Positions 22,345 through 29,600 of a stretch of DNA of 33,221 nucleotides are shown in pieces (the stretch's first letter is position 1; every line of letters starts with the position of its first letter). The notes beneath the pieces are model-generated. The model saw nothing but the letters and a program-made list of their open reading frames with translations, was not told the DNA's origin and made no database searches. The stretch is taken from the NCBI GenBank assembly GCA_012517905.1, contig JAAYUE010000064.1, positions 1 through 33,221 of the forward strand, given 5' to 3'. The translations under genes were made by a program, and so were the position numbers. Origin of the DNA: Clostridiales bacterium (GTDB lineage Bacteria > Bacillota > Clostridia > Christensenellales > CAG-138).

Positions 22345-23622
22345 ATGAAATACCGCCTTGAGACTCAGTGCCTGCACGAGGGGTGGTCCCCAAGCAACGG
22401 CATGTCGCGCCAGCTGCCCATCTATCAGAGCACCACGTTCAAGTATGATTCAAGCGACGAGATGGGCCGTTTGTTCGATCTTGAGGCGGAGGGATATTTT
22501 TACACCCGCCTGCAAAACCCGACCAGCGACGCCGTCGCCGCGCGCATCTGCGCGCTGGAGGGCGGCGAGGCCGCCATGCTGACCTCTTCGGGGCAGGCCG
22601 CGAACTTCTTTGCCATCTTCAATATCTGCGAAGCGGGCGATCACTTCATCGCCTCCTCGGCAATCTACGGCGGCACCTACAACCTCTTTGGCGTGACGCT
22701 GAAAAAAATGGGAATCGAGTGCACCTTTGTGGACCAGACGCTTTCGGAAGAGGCACTCGCCGGGTATTTTCGTCCCAACACAAAGGCGCTGTTTGGCGAA
22801 ACCATCACCAACCCCACCGTGTCCGTGCTGGACATCGAAAAATTTTCGCGTCTGGCGCATGCGCACGGCGTTCCGCTGATCATAGACAACACCTTTGCCA
22901 CGCCCGTCAATTGCCGCCCCTTCGAATGGGGCGCGGACATCGTGACCCACTCCACCACCAAATATATGGACGGGCATGCCGTCGGCGTTGGCGGCTGCAT
23001 CGTGGACAGCGGCAATTTCGACTGGATGCGGCACCCGGACCGGTTCCCGGGACTTACCACGCCGGACGAATCCTATCACGGCATCGTCTATGCCGAGCGT
23101 TTCGGCAGGCGGGCTTACATCACCAAGGCGACCTCGCAGCTCATGCGGGATTTCGGCGCAACTCAATCGCCGCAAAACGCCTTCTATCTCGGCCTCGGGC
23201 TGGAGACGCTCGCGCTGCGCATGCAGCGGCACTGCGCAAATGCGTTGCAGGTCGCCAACTATCTGAGCGCCCATAGCAAGGTCGCTTGGGTGCATTATCC
23301 CGAGCTGGAAGGCGATGAATTCCACGCGCTGGCGCAGAAGTATCTGCCCACCGGCTCCTGCGGCGTTCTGGCGTTTGGCGTGCGCGGCGGCCGTACCGCG
23401 GCGGTGCGGTTTATGGATCGGCTGCAGCTTGCCGCCATCATGACGCACGTTGCGGACAGCAAGACCTGCCTGCTGCACCCCGCGAGCCATACGCACCGGC
23501 AGCTGAGCGACGAGCAGCTCGCCGCCGCCGGCGTCGCGCCGGATCTGATCCGTCTCTCCGTCGGCATTGAAGACGTAAACGATATCATTGCCGATCTGGC
23601 GCAGGCCCTCGAAAGCATTTAG
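22345..23622 (+). CDS. metY: O-acetylhomoserine aminocarboxypropyltransferase (sulfhydrylase)
   Basis: A 425-residue Cys/Met metabolism PLP enzyme. The PLP lysine is K206 in HSTTKYMDGH; other conserved blocks are YTRLQNPTSDAVAARICALEGG, TSSGQAAN, and IIDNTFATPVNCRPFEWGADIV. The length and the RLQNPT block fit the MetY type, which makes homocysteine (or methionine) directly from O-acetylhomoserine and sulfide, rather than the shorter MetB/MetC type. Many related enzymes accept selenide, and the gene lies next to the selenium locus, but a role there is speculation. The ATG at 22345 has GGAGG 7 nt upstream. Monocistronic, with its own promoter and terminator. Confidence 0.9.
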   Translation: MKYRLETQCLHEGWSPSNGMSRQLPIYQSTTFKYDSSDEMGRLFDLEAEGYFYTRLQNPTSDAVAARICALEGGEAAMLTSSGQAANFFAIFNICEAGDHFIASSAIYGGTYNLFGVTLKKMGIECTFVDQTLSEEALAGYFRPNTKALFGETITNPTVSVLDIEKFSRLAHAHGVPLIIDNTFATPVNCRPFEWGADIVTHSTTKYMDGHAVGVGGCIVDSGNFDWMRHPDRFPGLTTPDESYHGIVYAERFGRRAYITKATSQLMRDFGATQSPQNAFYLGLGLETLALRMQRHCANALQVANYLSAHSKVAWVHYPELEGDEFHALAQKYLPTGSCGVLAFGVRGGRTAAVRFMDRLQLAAIMTHVADSKTCLLHPASHTHRQLSDEQLAAAGVAPDLIRLSVGIEDVNDIIADLAQALESI

Positions 23623-23665
23623 TCTAATTGCGCTAATTGCGCATCATGATGCGCTCTTTGCAAAG

Positions 23666-23692
23666 CACCGGCAACGTCTGGCCGGTGTTTTT
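23666..23692 (+). terminator. Terminator of the sulfhydrylase gene
   Basis: A 7-bp stem CACCGGC (23666-23672) with GCCGGTG (23681-23687), followed by TTTTT. Confidence 0.85.
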
Positions 23693-23742
23693 CATTTAAG
23701 CAGGCGTCCCATGACATCGCGAAGTCGGCGCGAACAGGTGTG

Positions 23743-23785
23743 AAAAAAGATCCAAACGCGACGGCAAAGCGCATTCAGATCTTTT
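23743..23785 (-). terminator. Terminator of the first tRNA cluster
   Basis: On the minus strand AAAAGATC (23778-23785) pairs with GATCTTTT (23745-23752), extended by weaker inner pairing, and ends in a TTTTTT run. It lies just past the first tRNA-Lys. Confidence 0.75.
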
Positions 23786-23790
23786 CCATC

Positions 23791-23867
23791 TGGTACCCCC
23801 TCAGGGATTCGAACCCTGGACACCCTGATTAAGAGTCAGGTGCTCTAGCCAACTGAGCTAAGGAGGC
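23791..23867 (-). tRNA. tRNA-Lys (anticodon CTT)
   Basis: A 77-nt cloverleaf with encoded CCA (23791-23793). Anticodon stem CCTGA/TCAGG with loop CTCTTAA, T-arm CAGGG-TTCGAAT-CCCTG. Identical to the copy at 24241-24317. Confidence 0.97.
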
Positions 23868-23900
23868 AAATCATATCCATCCGCGGAGCTCTTCGCTCCC

Positions 23901-23970
23901 CTGAATCCAATGCAAATTTTTATGGCGGCATCATAATCATAGCCGCATCTCCCGACAGGAGACGGGGCTC
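23901..23970. repeat. Decayed duplicate of the tRNA-Gly downstream flank
   Basis: Positions 23901-23935 match 24084-24118 at 34 of 35 bases. A further 13-bp exact match (23958-23970 with 24141-24153) corresponds to the 3' part of tRNA-Gly. The rest of a tRNA-Gly is missing or degraded, so this looks like the remnant of a tandem duplication of the tRNA unit. Confidence 0.7.
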
Positions 23971-24035
23971 TCCGCTCAAGCCGTTCGCAGCTTGTGCTTC
24001 GCACTGCGCGGCTGCCGGCTTTCGCTCCCCTGCCG

Positions 24036-24064
24036 CTAAAAACGATCCGCCGGATCGTTTTTTA
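24036..24064. terminator. Hairpin with flanking A and T runs in the tRNA spacer
   Basis: AAAAACGATCCG and its complement CGGATCGTTTTT form an almost perfect palindrome centred near 24050, with T-run on both strands. It could terminate transcription coming from tRNA-Gly. Confidence 0.6.
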
Positions 24065-24098
24065 AACGCGGCTTCGAGCCCCTCTGAATCCAATACAA

Positions 24099-24132
24099 AT
24101 TTTTATGGCGGCATCATAGCCGCCATAAAAAT
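24099..24132. repeat. 14-bp perfect inverted repeat next to tRNA-Gly
   Basis: ATTTTTATGGCGGC (24099-24112) and its exact complement (24119-24132) around a 6-nt loop, one base from the tRNA-Gly 3' end. It may mark the processing or end point of the tRNA transcript. Only the left arm is kept in the decayed copy at 23916-23929. Confidence 0.7.
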
Positions 24133-24133
24133 C

Positions 24134-24209
24134 TGGAGCGGGAGACGGGGCTCGAACCCGCCACCTCAGCCTTGGCAAGGCTGCGCTCTACCAAATGAGC
24201 TACTCCCGC
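24134..24209 (-). tRNA. tRNA-Gly (anticodon GCC)
   Basis: A 76-nt cloverleaf, acceptor GCGGGAG/CTCCCGC, CCA encoded, anticodon stem CAGCC/GGCTG with loop TTGCCAA. Identical to the copy at 32744-32819. Confidence 0.97.
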
Positions 24210-24240
24210 AAAGTGCCGCTTGCGACTGCGGCGGGAAACT

Positions 24241-24317
24241 TGGTACCCCCTCAGGGATTCGAACCCTGGACACCCTGATTAAGAGTCAGGTGCTCTAGCC
24301 AACTGAGCTAAGGAGGC
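24241..24317 (-). tRNA. tRNA-Lys (anticodon CTT), second identical copy
   Basis: The same 77-nt sequence as 23791-23867, with encoded CCA. First gene of the Lys-Gly-Lys cluster, about 108 bp downstream of the promoter at 24425-24453. Confidence 0.97.
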
Positions 24318-24424
24318 ATATGCTGGGCGCCCGGCCAAACGCCGTTTCCGACCGTCCGCCTGGGCCCTATCGTCAGCGGTTCGGGTCGGACTGTGGCAAC
24401 CATCCTCAAACCGCGGCAAAAAGT

Positions 24425-24453
24425 ATTATAGCATTTTTCGCACGGATGTCAAC
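24425..24453 (-). promoter_or_regulatory. Perfect-consensus promoter of the tRNA cluster
   Basis: Minus strand TTGACA (24448-24453), 17-bp spacer, TATAAT (24425-24430). Every hexamer base matches the sigma-A consensus, as expected for a stable RNA promoter. Confidence 0.92.
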
Positions 24454-24535
24454 CAGAAATCAAATGTTTTCCATCCAATTGTGAGACGTAATTGTATCCG
24501 TATTTCGTTTTTTTCGCAACATTTTCATCCCCCTC

Positions 24536-24565
24536 TTGCAATCGATCACCCGTTCGCGATAGTAT
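24536..24565 (+). promoter_or_regulatory. Candidate promoter of the TM2-domain gene
   Basis: TTGCAA (24536-24541), 18-bp spacer, TAGTAT (24560-24565), about 100 bp before the start codon. Confidence 0.55.
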
Positions 24566-24671
24566 TTACTGTAACAGGGTCGGCCGACGGCTGCGCCTGT
24601 CCAAAATGTCCGCGACGCAGGGGGAAAATGCGGATGCGGGAAACGCAAATCAGAGGGGGAAAATCATCATT

Positions 24672-25181
24672 ATGGAAACAAGATACTGCACCAACTGCGG
24701 CAAGCCGATTCAACCGACGGAGTTCCGCAGCGCCGCCGGATACTGCGGGGAATGCGCGGAGAAAAATCCGGCCGCGTCTCAGGCCGGGCAATATTCGGAG
24801 AAGGACTGGCTCGTAACGCTGCTCTTCTCGATCTTCCTTGGCGCCCTCGGCATCCATCGCTTCTATGTCGGCAAGATCGGAACGGGCATCCTCTGGCTCT
24901 TTACGGCGGGCTGCTTCGGCATCGGCGCGCTGGTGGACATCATCATGATCGCCACCGAGAATTTCACGGACGAAAACGGCCGCCTGATCGTGCAGGATTC
25001 GCGTAAAAACCCGAATTACGCCTATTCCTATGCGGGAAACGCCGCATCCGCCGCAACAAAAGCGCCGCGTGAAGATATCCTCGATCAAATCGAAAAACTC
25101 GCCAAACTGCGCGATTCCGGCGTGATCTCGCAGGAAGAATTCGAGCAGAAAAAAGCGGTTCTCATGGACAAGATCCAGTAA
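24672..25181 (+). CDS. TM2 domain protein with N-terminal zinc ribbon and C-terminal SHOCT domain
   Basis: A 169-residue membrane protein. N-terminal CTNCGKPI ... GYCGEC forms a zinc ribbon; residues about 43-105 are a TM2 domain of two spans (LLFSIFLGALGIHRFYVGK, GILWLFTAGCFGIGALVDIIMI) with the typical acidic/basic turn; residues about 137-168 form a SHOCT-type helical hairpin (ILDQIEKLAKLRDSGVISQEEFEQKKAVLM), often found at the ends of membrane or stress proteins. The molecular function of TM2 proteins in bacteria is unknown. The ATG at 24672 follows GAGGGGGAA at a slightly long spacing; the frame continues upstream through the promoter and is not coding there. Monocistronic. Confidence 0.88.
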   Translation: METRYCTNCGKPIQPTEFRSAAGYCGECAEKNPAASQAGQYSEKDWLVTLLFSIFLGALGIHRFYVGKIGTGILWLFTAGCFGIGALVDIIMIATENFTDENGRLIVQDSRKNPNYAYSYAGNAASAATKAPREDILDQIEKLAKLRDSGVISQEEFEQKKAVLMDKIQ

Positions 25182-25197
25182 CGAATCTCACAAACCC

Positions 25198-25224
25198 TAA
25201 AAGCCGCCCTTGGGGGCGGTTTTC
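25198..25224 (+). terminator. Terminator of the TM2-domain gene
   Basis: A short GC-rich stem (GCCGCCC at 25203-25209 with GGGCGGT at 25214-25220) followed by TTTTC. Confidence 0.7.
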
Positions 25225-25309
25225 TATATCTAGTAGTTTCGAATTTATTTTTTGGATTGCGCTTACAAGCTGTTGCGTGCAGATGTAGCTTTTGTTCATT
25301 CTTTCTTCA

Positions 25310-25325
25310 CGTTTCACGTGAAACA
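25310..25325. promoter_or_regulatory. parS-type ParB/Spo0J binding site
   Basis: CGTTTCACGTGAAACA contains the perfect palindrome GTTTCACGTGAAAC and matches the known Bacillus parS consensus TGTTNCACGTGAAACA at all but the first base. It lies in an AT-rich 270-bp intergenic region with no gene. ParB loaded here spreads along DNA and recruits SMC for chromosome segregation. In Firmicutes such sites cluster around the replication origin, so the window is probably origin-proximal. A single DnaA-box-like ATATCCACA (25393-25401, one mismatch) is nearby but does not by itself make an origin. Confidence 0.85.
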
Positions 25326-25454
25326 TTTGTATATGAATTTTATGTGAATTTCAGAACAGCGGTTTTATCGGCAATTTTAAGAAACCAGAAATATATCCAC
25401 ATAAAATATACGTTTTAATACTCGTAAAACACGTTTTTTTGCTTCGATGTTTCT

Positions 25455-26231
25455 CTACTTCTTCGCCATATACAGCCGGACTTCCTGCGGAATCATGATC
25501 CTGCCGCCGTTATCGTCGATGTATGCTGCGGCGTTGCCCAGAATAGCCGTCCGCGCCTCGCGGCTGACCGCGTGAAAATCCGAATAGGAATTCATCAGTT
25601 TCAGATATCGCGCGGTATCGTATTCGTCGTTCCAGCGATACACCCTCGAAACCGGGGTTTGAAACAGCCCGCCCGTCTGCATTTGCGCAATCCGGTGCAG
25701 AGGCAGCTCTTGCGCTTCCTCGCGGCTGATATAGTCGTCCAGTTCCGGTGCGTAGACCCGATAGATGTCCCTGACGTGCCGCAGCATCTCCGTCCCGGGC
25801 GCAACGATGGACGCCAGATGCCAGAAGACCGCCATGACGCCGTTTTGCCGGAGCAAGTAGTACGCTTTCGGATAGCCGACCTCCGGCCCGATCCAGTGAA
25901 AAGCGGTGGCGGAAAAAATCAGGTCATACGTTTCCCCGGCGCAGGCATAGTCCTCGAACGCCGAACAGGCGCAGTGAAAGTTTTGATGCCGTGAAAATCT
26001 GCTTTTCAGAAACCGGACCTGCTCTTCGGAAATCTCAAGCGCGGTGAGATCATAGCGATTTTGCACAAAATATTCCGTCGCCTGACCGGGGCCAGCGCCG
26101 ATTTCGAGGATCTTTGCACCCTCGCGGAGCGCCGCAAATTCGACGATATCGCGGTAGAGTTCGGGCGGGTACCCCGGACGGGCTGCCGCATAGTCGTCGA
26201 TGATCGTCCGGAAAACGTCCTTATTCTCCAT
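25455..26231 (-). CDS. Class I SAM-dependent methyltransferase
   Basis: A 258-residue cytoplasmic enzyme. SAM-binding motif I is ILEIGAGPGQAT (about 41-52), followed by the acidic end of beta-2 (TALEIS), then YDLIFSATAFHWI (motif IV region) and the post-core substrate domain. The FHWI/ATAFHW motif is typical of UbiE/Tam-like small-molecule methyltransferases; the substrate is unknown. The start ATG at 26231 has only a distant GGAAC site. The 5' leader is about 90 nt and its promoter shares a conserved element with the neighbouring AraC-type regulator gene, so the two are probably co-regulated. Confidence 0.88.
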   Translation of the reverse strand: MENKDVFRTIIDDYAAARPGYPPELYRDIVEFAALREGAKILEIGAGPGQATEYFVQNRYDLTALEISEEQVRFLKSRFSRHQNFHCACSAFEDYACAGETYDLIFSATAFHWIGPEVGYPKAYYLLRQNGVMAVFWHLASIVAPGTEMLRHVRDIYRVYAPELDDYISREEAQELPLHRIAQMQTGGLFQTPVSRVYRWNDEYDTARYLKLMNSYSDFHAVSREARTAILGNAAAYIDDNGGRIMIPQEVRLYMAKK

Positions 26232-26295
26232 GTTCTAACCGTTCCGGCGTCGTCCGCAGCGCCTTGATCTTTATAAAGGAATTGTCGGAATTGGA

Positions 26296-26313
26296 TTGGC
26301 AGCGATCTGCCAA
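26296..26313. promoter_or_regulatory. Inverted repeat in the methyltransferase leader, possible operator
   Basis: TTGGCAG-CGAT-CTGCCAA, 7-bp perfect arms, located in the first transcribed bases of the methyltransferase gene. It could be a repressor site or an RNA hairpin. Confidence 0.5.
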
Positions 26314-26320
26314 GCTGCTA

Positions 26321-26342
26321 TTATTCAGTATACTATGAATCC
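26321..26342. promoter_or_regulatory. Shared 22-bp promoter/operator element, copy 1 (methyltransferase)
   Basis: TTATTCAGTATAC, then T, then ATGAATCC (plus strand). On the minus strand it holds TATACT (26327-26332), the likely -10 of the methyltransferase promoter. ATTCA and TGAAT arms flank a GTATAC core, so it also looks like a dyad-symmetric binding site. A second copy, differing at one base, lies at 27422-27443. Confidence 0.65.
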
Positions 26343-26370
26343 AGAAGAAAGGGACATGAAAAGTTTGCGC

Positions 26371-26400
26371 GACAAAGCCCCGCCTTTCCGCGGGGCCTTG
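26371..26400 (-). terminator. Terminator of the AraC-type regulator gene
   Basis: GCCCCGC (26377-26383 on plus) pairs with GCGGGGC (26390-26396), followed on the minus strand by TTTGT. It lies 21 bp past the regulator stop. Confidence 0.75.
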
Positions 26401-26416
26401 CTGTTCCTCTATTCTC

Positions 26417-27322
26417 TTAACGCTTGTGTTCCCGCACCGGCACGCCCTCGATATACCCGCGTGCGCCGACGGGCGCCAGCTGAAACCGCGGACCGTCCTC
26501 CGGCGCCCACTCCCAGCCGTACGGCTTCGGATCGTAGCGCTCGATCGCATCCCAAACGGTCTCGATCGCCTCGCAGAACGCTTCGTCCTCAAACGGCTCG
26601 CCGTTGAACACCAGGTACTTGCAGGCGGGCAGATCGATGATGTCGAATCCATCCGGAACCGTGCCGGAGAAATCGGGCGGCATCTCCACCGCCTGGCAAT
26701 ATTCCGACGTGCCGGGTTTGCGCATGCCCTCCGGCAGCCAGACGCCGATCGACTCGTGCAGCGCGCCTTTGATGCTCTCCAGAACGCCCCAAACGCCGCA
26801 GCCGACCTCCTCGCAATACGAGAAATAGTCCTCCGCCTTGAATCCGCGTTTGAGGATGAGTTTTCTCGCGGGACGCTCGATCACCTGCGTAAAAATAACC
26901 GTGCCTGACATCGTTTCTTTTCCTTTCTCAGTCGTTTGTATGGGTGATGGGCAACGAACGGGGTAATAGGAAAAGAGCGGCAGCGGCGGGGTCTCCTTTC
27001 GATACCGCTGCGGAGAGATTGCGAATTCGCGCGAAAACGCCTTTGTGAATCCCTCATGGGAGCCGAACGTGGACTCCAGCGCGACATCCAGCACGCTCAT
27101 GTCCGTGTCCCTCAGCTTCTTTGCCGCCGCCGAGAGCCGGACCGCGCGCAGATACTCAAAAGGCGTTCTCCCCACCAGTTCGGAGAAGGCGCGCAGCGCA
27201 TGCCATGGCGAATACATCGCCGCCTTCGCCAAGTCCGGTAAGGTGATCTCCTCCTGATAATGCGCCATGATGTATTCCTGCATCCGGCGCACGGCGCTCG
27301 TTTTTTCCTGATTGTTTGTCAT
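26417..27322 (-). CDS. AraC family regulator with GyrI-like ligand-binding domain
   Basis: A 301-residue transcription factor. Residues about 5-105 carry two helix-turn-helix units (ITLPDLAKAAMYSPWHALRAF and SVLDVALESTFGSHEGFTKAFSREF) and the AraC signature FAISPQRYR. Residues about 140-300 are a GyrI-like/SbmC small-molecule-binding domain (VIERPARKLILKRGF ... YGWEWAPEDGPRFQLAPV). Proteins of this Rob/BmrR-like layout sense hydrophobic drugs or metabolites and act as activators. The start ATG at 27322 has a GGGTGA-type site; another in-frame ATG at 27349 has a poor one. The gene has its own terminator, and its promoter carries the same 22-bp element as the methyltransferase promoter, which suggests self-regulation. 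Confidence 0.88.
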   Translation of the reverse strand: MTNNQEKTSAVRRMQEYIMAHYQEEITLPDLAKAAMYSPWHALRAFSELVGRTPFEYLRAVRLSAAAKKLRDTDMSVLDVALESTFGSHEGFTKAFSREFAISPQRYRKETPPLPLFSYYPVRCPSPIQTTEKGKETMSGTVIFTQVIERPARKLILKRGFKAEDYFSYCEEVGCGVWGVLESIKGALHESIGVWLPEGMRKPGTSEYCQAVEMPPDFSGTVPDGFDIIDLPACKYLVFNGEPFEDEAFCEAIETVWDAIERYDPKPYGWEWAPEDGPRFQLAPVGARGYIEGVPVREHKR

Positions 27323-27421
27323 TCCTGTCACCCGGGAAAAGAATACCATGTCCGCCCGAACAATTTCTTGAACGGGATTGCTCGATACCGTATCGTCGTC
27401 TGAAAAATCTTTCGACCTTTT

Positions 27422-27443
27422 TTATTCAGTATACAATGAATCC
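27422..27443. promoter_or_regulatory. Shared 22-bp promoter/operator element, copy 2 (regulator gene)
   Basis: TTATTCAGTATAC, then A, then ATGAATCC: 21 of 22 bases identical to 26321-26342 and in the same orientation relative to its gene. It contains the minus-strand -10 TATACT, about 100 bp before the regulator start. Confidence 0.65.
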
Positions 27444-27509
27444 GGTGCAGCATGAAAAGCGTAATTCCTGCTCCGGTAACCCTTTTCCCTCGCCCCACTA
27501 CTCCCCGCC

Positions 27510-27538
27510 TTGTCCCTTTTGCCGGAATTTGATACACT
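27510..27538 (+). promoter_or_regulatory. Sigma-A promoter of the small membrane protein gene
   Basis: TTGTCC (27510-27515), 17-bp spacer, TACACT (27533-27538). Confidence 0.7.
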
Positions 27539-27591
27539 GCAGCTATGTCAAAGAAAACTTGATCGCTCGAAAAGGAAATGGGGTAACGGAT

Positions 27592-28044
27592 ATGATGAAT
27601 GTTCTCAACAAAAATCTCGACCTGCTGGGCGCCGTCACCGCCGTGCTGTTTTTTGTGTCGGCCATCCTCGTTTTCTCGTTTCGATTGGCCGGCAAACCGC
27701 AGGTCGGTTTCTGGATCGGCATTTTCGAACTCTGCCTTGCCGCTCCGTTGATCTATCTTCTGGCCAAAGCGCCCGCGCTGCACCGTTCGACCATCTACTA
27801 TATTCAGATCTGCTGCATGCTGCTTTGGTTGATCGTCGAGCTGCTGCTGGACTATCTCCTGAAATTCGACTTTCGTCAGGTCCGCTGGATGGTCGTCAGC
27901 TATGTCGTGCTGTTCTTCGCCGGATCGGGCGGGCTGCTCGGCATCGCCACACAGGCCGGCCGCGGCTGGAGCATCGCCTCGATCGCGCTGTTTCTGATCA
28001 TGGCGGTGCTGACGTTCGTCCAGCGCGCGGTCACGGGGATGTAG
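27592..28044 (+). CDS. Small integral membrane protein of unknown function
   Basis: A 150-residue protein that is almost entirely hydrophobic, with about four membrane spans (roughly residues 11-28, 36-55, 66-88, 99-118, and a final 125-145 segment). I do not recognise a family. The start is one of two tandem ATG codons at 27592/27595, with GGGG about 8 nt upstream. It has a clear promoter. The next gene on the strand, encoding a DUF1214 protein, begins 117 bp later, so they may share a transcript, but a functional tie is not shown. Confidence 0.75.
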   Translation: MMNVLNKNLDLLGAVTAVLFFVSAILVFSFRLAGKPQVGFWIGIFELCLAAPLIYLLAKAPALHRSTIYYIQICCMLLWLIVELLLDYLLKFDFRQVRWMVVSYVVLFFAGSGGLLGIATQAGRGWSIASIALFLIMAVLTFVQRAVTGM

Positions 28045-28161
28045 CGACGTTTTGCATAACCATCCCCGATGCGTCACATCGTCTTTTCACACTGCATCAT
28101 AACGAATAAATACAGAATTGTTAGATCAAAATTCCGGTTGACAAAAAGAAAGCGCGACAAA

Positions 28162-28827
28162 ATGACGAATAAAGCTTATCGGTTTCTGATCGTGATCAGC
28201 GGCGTGATCTGTGGTTACGTACTGATCAAGTCGATCTTCTTTATCCAGACGCGGCAGATCAGAACGGACGTGATCCAAGCCATGCTGGTCGGCTTCGGAC
28301 TGGCACTCGCCACGGCGTTTCTGATCGCCGAAGTCAGATCGAAAACGGTCAACGGCTGGAAAACGACATCTGGATGCGGCGTGTCCGGCGGCGGCATGTT
28401 GCTGCGCGCCGCTTGCACCCTTGCCTACCCCGGCCCGATCAACTCGCCCCGGGAGGCAATGTACTGGACCGCGTCCAAGGACAGCGCAAATCACGGCCTC
28501 TCCGGCGAGCGCAACTATGTGCTTCGCTTTCCCGCAGGCGAACTTCCCCCAAACGATGCGTTTTGGTCGCTGACCATGGGCGATGCCAAAAATCGTTTTG
28601 TGGAGAATTCAATCAACCGATACAGCGTGTCCGACCGGTCGGGTCTGGTGCCGAACGCGGACGGCTCGGTCAGCATCTACATTCAGTACGCCGCTCCAGC
28701 TGGGTTGGAATCTAACTGGCTGCCATCTCCCGAAGGCAGCTTCATTCTCTGGCTGCGCGTGTATCTGCCCGGCGAGTCTATTCTGGCGGGAGAATACAAC
28801 GTCCCGCCCGTTGTGGAGGCTGCCTGA
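28162..28827 (+). CDS. DUF1214 domain membrane-anchored protein
   Basis: A 221-residue protein with two N-terminal hydrophobic spans (about 7-24 and 37-58) and an exported DUF1214 domain. Recognisable blocks are REAMYWTASKDSANHGLSGERNYVLRFPAGELPPNDAFWSLTM, NRYSVSDRSGL, and SPEGSFILWLRVYLPGES. DUF1214 is usually paired with or fused to DUF1254, and the partner follows directly here. The function is unknown. The ATG at 28162 lacks a good ribosome-binding site; a longer frame from an ATG at 28069 is possible but its extra residues are basic and unlike a membrane-protein start. The family is better known from proteobacteria, so lateral acquisition is possible. Confidence 0.8.
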   Translation: MTNKAYRFLIVISGVICGYVLIKSIFFIQTRQIRTDVIQAMLVGFGLALATAFLIAEVRSKTVNGWKTTSGCGVSGGGMLLRAACTLAYPGPINSPREAMYWTASKDSANHGLSGERNYVLRFPAGELPPNDAFWSLTMGDAKNRFVENSINRYSVSDRSGLVPNADGSVSIYIQYAAPAGLESNWLPSPEGSFILWLRVYLPGESILAGEYNVPPVVEAA

Positions 28828-29405
28828 TGGAACAGACGAGATTGGAACACCTGCTGATTTTTGTCCCATGCATGATTGCGGTATGGTTTGTCGTCATCCG
28901 CTTCCTGCCGCGCATGCTTCTCTCCGTATATAAAAAGGCGATCCTTGTGAAAGGATTCGGGGATGGACCGATCCCCTTCAACACGCTCTATATGCAGCCC
29001 GAAAGCATATTTGAAAACCCGCTTCAGGCCTCTGGGTCAAGTCTGTCGACCACCGGCGTCAATCGCGATACGCTGATCACCATCGGCTGGCTGGATCTTC
29101 GCAACGGTCCGCAGCGGCTGCACGTGCCGGACATGGATGGCCGGTATTACAGCGTGCAATTTACCGATCCGACAAAAAATACGGTGTTTGCATACATCGG
29201 CAAACGAACCACGGGAACGCAGGCAGGCGACTATCTGATCACCGGTCCCGGTTGGAAAGGCGCGCCGCCGCAGGGCGTTGAGCAGATTGTTTTGCCGAGA
29301 ACGTCGTTCCTCATCATCGGCCGTGTTTTGGTCTACGGCGAAAGCGACCTGTCCGCCGCGTATGCGCTGGCAAAGCAGATCGGGTTGTCGCCATTGGCAC
29401 AATAA
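28827..29405 (+). CDS. DUF1254 domain membrane-anchored protein
   Basis: A 192-residue protein with one N-terminal span (about 8-30) and a DUF1254 domain outside: FNTLYMQPES, SSLSTTGVNRDTLITIGWLDLRNGPQRLHVPDMDGRYYSVQFTD, and DYLITGPGWKG. The block of an NRDTL motif and WLDL/GP--L-VPD is typical. Its ATG overlaps the TGA of the DUF1214 gene by one base (TGATG), so translation is coupled and the two products probably form a complex at the membrane. Function unknown. Confidence 0.85.
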   Translation: MEQTRLEHLLIFVPCMIAVWFVVIRFLPRMLLSVYKKAILVKGFGDGPIPFNTLYMQPESIFENPLQASGSSLSTTGVNRDTLITIGWLDLRNGPQRLHVPDMDGRYYSVQFTDPTKNTVFAYIGKRTTGTQAGDYLITGPGWKGAPPQGVEQIVLPRTSFLIIGRVLVYGESDLSAAYALAKQIGLSPLAQ

Positions 29406-29451
29406 GGCTTTTTCGTTTTCCCCGCTGAAGCCTGTCCCCCATCATGAGTAC

Positions 29452-29480
29452 AACCCGCCTTTAGGCGGGTTGCTTCGATT
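29452..29480 (+). terminator. Hairpin after the DUF1254 gene
   Basis: An 8-bp perfect stem AACCCGCC (29452-29459) with GGCGGGTT (29464-29471) and a weak T-rich tail. Confidence 0.6.
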
Positions 29481-29600
29481 TTCAGGTTATTTGGATGCAA
29501 AAACGCACGTTTTCCGAGACACTCCGAAATTCAGCGCAGCGCTTCAAATTTGACAATTCCGTAAATGCGCTTTATCAGGAACGCTCGACAAAACCCAATA

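Noticed and set aside
23900..24132. CRISPR array
   Set aside because: Only two imperfect copies of a tRNA flank occur here; there are no regularly spaced repeats or cas genes anywhere in the window.
25231..25454. Chromosomal replication origin
   Set aside because: There is an AT-rich region with a parS site and one DnaA-box-like sequence, but no cluster of DnaA boxes and no dnaA or dnaN gene.
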